Below are positions 57,921 through 64,000 of a stretch of DNA of 64,000 nt, piece by piece; positions within the stretch are counted from its first letter, which is position 1, and each line of letters begins with the position of its first letter. Origin of the DNA: Cycas panzhihuaensis. Taxonomy: Eukaryota > Cycadophyta. The notes beneath the pieces were generated by a model. That model saw only the letters and a list, made by a program, of their open reading frames with translations. It searched no databases and was not told where the DNA came from. Made by a program: the position numbers and the translations under genes. The DNA is taken from NCBI GenBank assembly GCA_023213395.1, contig CM041465.1, positions 43,655,741 through 43,719,740 of the forward strand, written 5' to 3'.

Positions 57921-58007
57921 GGCTTCAAGTTGTGGAAACCAATCTTCTTGCAACAAATCTTTGTTGTCTTGTATTAATTGTTAGGTGTTGCAATTAGGTC
58001 CTCTTTA
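57921..58007 (+). repeat. Second copy of the dispersed repeat at 4514-4600
   Basis: About 87 bp similar to 4514-4600 in the same orientation. Its position, some 240 bp beyond the P purine tract, could place it in an LTR of P. Confidence 0.75.
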
Positions 58008-59573
58008 CAATCATTAATGAATTTCTACAACTAAAGGCACTTGTGTTTCTTCTCTACTAGCAAAGATTATAAATGTTACTCACTCAATGTAAGCATGGAA
58101 GTAATGCCTACAAGTGTTGGGGACAACTTTCTAATTTTGAGGAATAATTTTGCAATAATAGATAGTTTCTAGCTTATGATTGAGACCTTTGATATCTGTA
58201 CATCTTCCATTGGCAAATTACATGGCTATGGAGTGGGTTTTGGCCATGAGGACCTAAAGGTTGCCTACCATCTTCATGCTCTTTCTCAGTATGCTCAACC
58301 TTCTTGGCTCTAGAATTCTTAGTAGTATACTTGGTCATAAGGCCTTTGTATCTAATTTATGTTAAAGTGGCAGTTAAGGTTAACCTTTTATGGTTAATAC
58401 TAAGTGGTGATTAATTAATGTTAAGCCAAAAACCATGAATACCAAGAGTTGCAACCATTGGTTAATGCACTGTTTAGGGTGTTATACAAACCCCTATGTG
58501 GCATTTGTAATATGGGTCAACCATATCAAGAAGGATGTATCAATCAAGACTGGAAGAAATGTAGTCAACCATTTTTCCTGTGTGGCTTTTTTCCCAAAAG
58601 AGTTTTTCCATGTTAAATATGTGTATTGTGTACGTGTGCCCTTTCATGTTTACTTGAATATGTATGATCAAGATCTTGATTGTTTAGAAATGTATGATAG
58701 TTTCATGTTTCTTCACATGGTACGAGAGTTGAATGGATGTACATAACTGAGGCTACAGTTGGGTGGAGATGATAAGATCGAAGGCTACTTGATAACACTG
58801 GTGAGAGCCCTATTTGGGGCGATTTTAATCTTCTTTGACAACTAAAAGAGTGACACAAATATGCAATGGTGATTAAGAAGGTGAAATTCACCTACCAATA
58901 AGATTTTGCCTCTGTTTATGGTCATAAATTAGTGTTGGGCACTATCTGGACCATGTCGGACTTGTGATTGAAGCTTTCCAAGGCTGGTTGGGCAATTCCA
59001 TATGTCTATTGGGCCACATCTGAAAGTGATCTGACAGTGGTGGGCTACATTGGTCTCATTCTGAGAGAGTTGGGCTCTATTTAAAGGTCTTTTGGACATG
59101 TTGGGCATTAGATCTTGTGCCTAGACAACAAAGAGGCTATTGGCACCTTCCATGGGTGTGATTGGATCCGTTTGAGGAGGTTTTCAGCTTGTGTTTATGG
59201 TGTGGTGATGCATTTTCTTGTATATGGACATTTAGATGCTTGTTTTGGAGCCGATTCTCTTCTTTGAAAGTTGTTGGTTTGTTTATGCTAGTAGGAATGC
59301 TAGCTTGGTGTGTCGTGATTTGTTGGAGATGTTGTGATTTACAATCAAGATTACATTCTTCTCCATGCTTACAAACCTTGGGTTATGGTCACAATTATTA
59401 ATTGCTTATCTTCATGTGTTTTTTAAAGCCACATATACCTTAAAAGTTGTGCCCACGTCTCTTTGGAGAAAGCCATTGCATGTTGGAGTAAAAAATTCTT
59501 GATTGATGAGTGATTTAATTGTTGGTTGGAAGCGTAGATTTAAAGCATCAAGAGGTGGAGATAATTTCGAGAA
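58008..59573. other. Unassigned sequence
   Basis: No domain, LTR end or RNA gene recognised. A 103-codon plus-strand frame (58435-58746) has no known motif and I do not call it. Confidence 0.5.
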
Positions 59574-60112
59574 TGTTGGAACCTTATGTTTACATGTTAA
59601 GCCTATGTACTTTATTTTTCATATAATATTTGTACTTTAGGGGTGACTTATCACTTAAGTGATAAAATGCACACCCACATTCTTTCCTAATGACACAACA
59701 TTGTCACTAAAGGGTCAAATGGACCCCCATGCACTTTTGCTCACTTGAGAGCCCAAAAGGACACGTCCTACATGCAAGGCATGTTCCTTGGATGTTTGAC
59801 ACTTGTCAAACATCCAATGCCTTAGGTTTCTCCTTTCACTCTATATATTGAGACCTCTTCTCATTGTTCTCATATAGAGTTGGAGTTGTATTGTTATGCT
59901 GCCAATTTGCTAATCAAACTGCTATTCATTTGGAGGTTGTACCAATTCCAACTCCTCATATTTGGTATCATGTTGTTCTTTCTCTTCATGCTTGATCTTG
60001 CTCATGTTTGATCTCATATTTTCATTATTAGTCTAGTTTATCTGCTTTCTACAACTAGAGTGAATATAGCTTCTAGATCTTGGGATTCTAAGGCCATTTG
60101 GCCATTTCTACA
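59574..60112 (+). repeat. Solo LTR of the copia C/D family
   Basis: 539 bp, TGTTGGAACCTTATG ... CCATTTCTACA, colinear with the C and D LTRs. It keeps the palindrome TTATCACTTAAGTGATAA (59648-59665) and the long inverted repeat (59787-59817). Flanks GAGAA and TGTCA do not match, so it did not arise by simple recombination within one element, or the flanks have changed. Confidence 0.9.
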
Positions 60113-60950
60113 TGTCATACTCTCAAGGATGAGAGCCGAGTTAAGTGAAGCATTGAAAATGTTCTAGTACGGATGACAATCCAACAACTATACAGAATGT
60201 ATGGGATGATGTAAACATTGATTATTATTTAATAATACTACAGAGTTATGTGGAATCCATACATACTTAATGTAGAATGCATGATGCTTGTTGTGTTTTA
60301 TAATTATATTGTGGACTTATGTGGCATAATTGATATACATATATGTATGTTGACCATGAGCACACACCCTAGACTACAGTGGAAACCTTGACAAGTGGAT
60401 ATCTTAGTAGGGATAGATATTGAGTCAACAGTGAATACATTCTCCTCCTCATGGAAAGATGCTAAAAAGTTAGATATCCACTGAGTTAATTATCCAAATA
60501 TGAGGGTTGTTGTCGTACATCATTAATGGAAGTTGTTTTGAAGAAAGATGCATGCTAAATTTATGTTAAATGCAGCAACGAAAAATAAATAGATAATCTC
60601 TATAGCCAAATATGCCATATTTGGCTAATTTCCTTGTCCCGAATATGGGGATACCCAAATACGGCTAGGGGTGCATATCCTAATTGTATCCAAGATACGA
60701 CTCGTATCTAAGGCCATATCTAGCATTCCTACTGATTGTGGGCCATATCCATAGGCCCACAGTCTCACACACACACACATAATTAGTCAATTGTGATGAT
60801 GCCCATCCATTATGACAAAAATAACAACATTTACAGTATAAGCATGCAGAAAACATCTTAGCATACATAACATTGATTGTTTCAGCAAATAGTCAATCTC
60901 CACCGAATAATATCAAAATTGCAGCAAGTAATATCAAATTATAACAGCAA
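60113..60950. other. Unassigned sequence with one strong palindrome
   Basis: No gene seen. 60603-60627 is a perfect inverted repeat, TAGCCAAATATG and its complement around one C. A short CA run lies at 60763-60778. Confidence 0.6.
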
Positions 60951-61244
60951 AATAATTGATAATATTAGAGAAAATTATAGTAGTACATTTCCCCCTTTAA
61001 GGTGAGGGTTTCCTCCCAAATGGCACAGTAATGCCATAATGGCTCTAGGCCATTAGTTGAAATCAGATAATAATTCTCCAAGAATGCTTTATAAATGAAT
61101 AATGATCTCTATTCATAGACCTGCTTTTACTCTCTCTCTCTAAAAACTGACTTCTATATTCTCCCTCCTGAAAATACTGCCTTGAAATTAATAAATCCCC
61201 CTTATTCTCCTAAAAAGCAACTTCACATAAATAGGGATGCCACA
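60951..61244 (-). repeat. Diverged LTR fragment related to H
   Basis: Contains, in order, a GGTGAGGGTTTCCTCCC block, ATTCTCCAAGAATG and ACTGACTTC stretches and an end ATAGGGATGCCACA, parallel to H's LTR. The outer edge is not defined. Confidence 0.5.
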
Positions 61245-62623
61245 CATAGTCCCTTTTGCACAACTAAGGCCCCCTTAAGAGTTACAATAGCAATATATGG
61301 TGCCACTTAGGGTTACAATACATTGCCCCTTTTAGGGTTTTAATAAAAATACATACACTTTCTTGGTGTGTTACGGCCAATACAGAAAACTATGAGTCGG
61401 AAATGGTTAGTGCACAACTTCTAGTGCAATATGGAAGAATGGAGAATGATCTATACAACTCCCATTCTAGTCAGGAATGACATGATTAACCTTAATGAAT
61501 GACTAGATAACATGTTTGGTGTTGTTTGTATTAATTGTCATTATGTAATGAAAAAGGTACAATGTGTTAAGCTAATAGGTTCAATCCTTTGGGCTTCATA
61601 CCTATTGCAATGGTTCAAATGCAACATTTTCATAACCTGTTTGATGTGAAAGCCAAGTGTACAAACAGTCATATATTTAATGTGTTACAGGTTATGAGGA
61701 ACAACATATTTTTATCTCTGTTTATCCTGTGATGTGCATTCTACAACAGTCCATGTGTATGTTGTGAATAGGCTGTAACCACTCTATGGGGACCATCCCC
61801 ATCTGTTTAGTAATGATCATTTTGTAAGGAGCATTCCAGCATAAGCATTATGGGCAGCTGAGCGTTCTGTATATATCACCTTTGCTAGGTAATCTGGGAA
61901 AACTGTAGGGCCAGATAGTAAAATGGAAATCTAAACAAATTAAAGAGTGATCAGGTGCCCTAACCTAAATTAGCTAATAAAACTAATCTAACCCTAACAC
62001 ACACATTTTATTGGTGATTAACATAAAGTTGTAAGCCCCTATAACCATGCGGCCTTATGACTAATTATTCGACAAGCAACTCCTACGTATTTGACATTTT
62101 ACTCACATTCTACGAATATCAGGAATAGATAAATTATAGAAAAGGAGAATATATTCAGATGGTTATGTGGAATGGAACCATGAAGACAAACTAAGATCAC
62201 GAATATAGCAAATAGACTTGAGAAATTCATCTTCAAGACCAAGGTGCCTCAACAAGAATAAGTGCACAGATATAGCAAGTGGTGAAGCACAGCCTACACC
62301 TTATTTGGCTGTATGGGAGAGTCATTTAAGAGCTGTCTTCAAGTTAGAAGACTGGAGCAAGTCCAAGATTATGCTCAAGCAAGTGAAAGCATAACCATGC
62401 GAATGTCTCCTTTCCAGCTGTACATAAACATAAACTGGGCAAATTATATAAGCACAAAAAGGTCGCTATCTTCTTAATAGCATACCCGGCCCCACCATAT
62501 GAGCTTCAGCACAAACTGACTCTCCATATCCTTTGAACGCGTTCTGTCATGCAAGTACCAGTGAATTCTATATATATATATAACACCCATAGGGAACCAA
62601 GACATAGTGATCAATCCCTAGTT
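61245..62623. other. Unassigned sequence, possibly 3' flank of a host gene
   Basis: I see no domain or LTR. A (TA)6 run lies at 62570-62582. On the minus strand this region would be downstream of the stop codon at 62624. Confidence 0.5.
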
Positions 62624-63209
62624 TTATGGTGGTGCAGAGGTGTGAAAAGAATACCCCCAGTGTAGCTTCTGGCGCTTTTTCCACGGAAATGCTCCCTTCT
62701 GTTCCTGAGATTTAATAAAACATTGAAGCAGTAAGTCAAAACAGCCGGCAAAATAAAAGGACAGTATACTTTCATGTGTGATCTTGTTAGATCCCATCGC
62801 ACCCTTCTTCATTGTACCCATCTTTCTCATATACAAATAATCAAACAAGAGTCTGTTTACCTGGCCCACTGCACATCCATTCCCATTTCCAATACACAGA
62901 TACAAATTTCCTGGGGCAATGCTTTCTAGCTGATGTTTTTGGATAATATCCTTCTCTACAATAGCTTCACCTGCTGTGGTCTTATCTGCATCTGCTTTTG
63001 ATATGTCAAGTGACTGTGGTTAGAAGCTACAAATATTTCCACAGAACAGACCATAGAAATTGTGTTTTGCTTGAAGCTAAGCACAGTTCCAGCAAACCAA
63101 TGAGATGAGATGACATACCTTTTGCATCATTCGTCTTATTAAATCTTGAACCCGTCTTTTTTATCTGCAAACGTCTTCTACGTAACTCCTGAGAATTTTC
63201 AGAATGGAA
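62624..63209 (-). CDS. Possible host gene, last three exons (product unknown)
   Basis: Minus-strand exons: 63209-63119, 62991-62861 and 62704-62624 (stop TAA). Each boundary has GT and AG. The middle exon continues in frame into the last exon, and the first also joins in frame if the acceptor at 62992 is used; the stronger-looking acceptor at 63014, preceded by CTAAC, would shift frame. The reading includes a basic stretch (ELRRRRLQIKKTGSRFNKTND), then EKDIIQKHQLESIAPGNLYL and GNGNGCAVGQ, and ends EQKGAFPWKKRQKLHWG plus a short tail. Basic clusters could act in nuclear import or nucleic-acid binding; that is inference. I do not recognise the family. It would extend beyond the window; a pseudogene is possible. 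Confidence 0.4.
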
Positions 63210-63539
63210 CTGTCACAAAAGTAATTTTTACTCTTTCTATTTCAAGCACAAGCAAAAGGTGATTGATACATTTGCAACAAGTGCATGCAAAACAATAGGG
63301 AAAGTACACAGACATATAAAGGGAAACTCCTTCGTTCACTCAGAAAGGCAGATCACTCAAAAAGGCACCAAAAATAAAATCTTTGGAGAAAATCTAAAAG
63401 CCAATACACGGTGCCCATGAAGCACCGAATATGTGAAAACAAAAGTTGCAACTATATTTAACTTCTTTACTATACTTCTTGAATTTGCTTTTGTAAATTG
63501 TCTATTGCATCTTTGACAGAACTTTCATCATTAGAATCA

Positions 63540-64000
63540 GTCTTAGAGTGATGTTGAGACCCAATAGGACTTCAAAGGCATATCATTAGCAAGCAAGGGA
63601 AGATGAACATAATCATTAGTGGAATGTGAACTTGAGCCTTCTTCATCAAACTTAACATCATGTCTGATGGAAACATTATGAGAAACAAAATCAAGGAGTC
63701 TGTGCTGCTTACTTTCTTGGTTGTACCCAACAAAAATAAATCTAGATCTTTTGGCATCTAATTTTTATCTATGTTTTTTTTGGGGACATGCATCCAAATA
63801 ACACTTCCAAAAATTCTTCCAGGTTTAATATAAAGTTTTATACCAGACCACTTTTCTTCAAGAGTGAAGTTATTAACAACTTTGGTAGGAAGTCTGTTGA
63901 GAAGGTAGTTGACACGATTTACAACTTCTGTCCAAAGTTTTCAATCTAAATGTTTTGAATATATCATACAATGGGCCATTTCGACTAAAGTTCGATGCTT
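63540..64000 (-). pseudogene. Ty1/copia integrase C-terminal fragment (element N)
   Basis: The minus strand from the window edge reads MAHCMIYSKHLD, LWTEVVNRVNYLLNRLPTK, FTLEEKWSGIK, GSVIWMHVPKK and a SLILFLIM/SHNVSIRHDVKFDEEG region, the integrase end and RT approach of a copia element. Stops and frameshifts are present and its left end fades at about 63540. If the neighbouring gene is real, this lies in one of its introns in the same orientation. Confidence 0.75.

Noticed and set aside
58435-58746. 103-codon frame in the unassigned right part
   Set aside because: No domain, no splice or promoter context, and composition like its surroundings.
59569-60117. Target-site duplication around the solo LTR
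   Set aside because: GAGAA and TGTCA do not match, so no duplication is claimed.
62611-62905. Single-exon reading of 93 codons at the gene candidate
   Set aside because: It reads through a likely intron (62705-62860). The three-exon model explains the splice signals and frame better.
1-64000. CRISPR array, prokaryotic operon or integrated virus
   Set aside because: There are no regularly spaced repeats, ribosome-binding sites or viral genes beyond LTR-retrotransposon gag-pol. No envelope-like reading was recognised.

Overview
The window looks like plant nuclear DNA dominated by decayed LTR retrotransposons. There are Ty1/copia and Ty3/gypsy proteins on both strands, initiator-Met tRNA primer sites (TGGTATCAGAGC and variants), purine tracts next to LTRs, 5-6 bp target-site duplications (TSDs) and several levels of nesting. 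I see no bacterial or viral operon, no CRISPR array and no canonical rRNA or tRNA gene. A large, slowly turning-over plant genome would fit; I cannot name the species.

Layout. 1-11146: old fragments. These are a minus-strand gypsy RNase H/integrase remnant (Q, 1055-2755) joined to a minus-strand copia gag (R, to 3614) with its primer site and LTR (to 4513), then a plus-strand copia (S, about 6020-11146) split by an LTR-like insert. 11147-41669: a minus-strand chromodomain gypsy element (Gy-A), broken up by a complete gypsy element Gy-B (12160-17948, TSD ATAGAG) and by element H (20795-40934, TSD GATCT). H carries copia C in its left LTR (21159-28942, TSD ATTCT). It also carries a tandem LTR-internal-LTR-internal structure G (31424 to about 39489), whose second LTR is split by copia F (34038-39299, TSD GGAAT), and a TRIM-like element (about 39490-39920).

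41670-53169: an unrelated LTR (J) fused to a minus-strand copia body (E). E's 5' LTR is split by copia D (45193-52393, TSD ATTAC). A plus-strand gypsy 3' end (L) follows. 53170-60112: plus-strand copia K, a gypsy chromodomain stub (P) and a solo LTR of the C/D family. 60113-64000: mostly unassigned sequence, a diverged H-type LTR fragment, the last three exons of a possible host gene on the minus strand, and a copia integrase fragment that would lie in that gene's intron.

No element is coding-competent as read: each has stops, frameshifts or lost catalytic residues. Relative order follows from nesting: Gy-A is older than Gy-B and H; H is older than C and G; G is older than F; E is older than D. 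LTR pairs differ at about 5 of 208 positions in F and about 30 of 620 in Gy-B (counted by eye), and at a few dozen of about 552 in C.

The most interesting signals are structural. First, a 20-22 nt stem-loop just inside the 3' LTR of several gypsy elements has stem changes that compensate one another. Second, a row of at least five inverted repeats lies in the U3 of the C/D-type copia LTR. Third, C and D have 2-2.5 kb leaders dense in AAGTG/CACTT with a shared short reading frame overlapping gag. Fourth, the gag-only G/H gypsy family and its tandem arrangement stand out.
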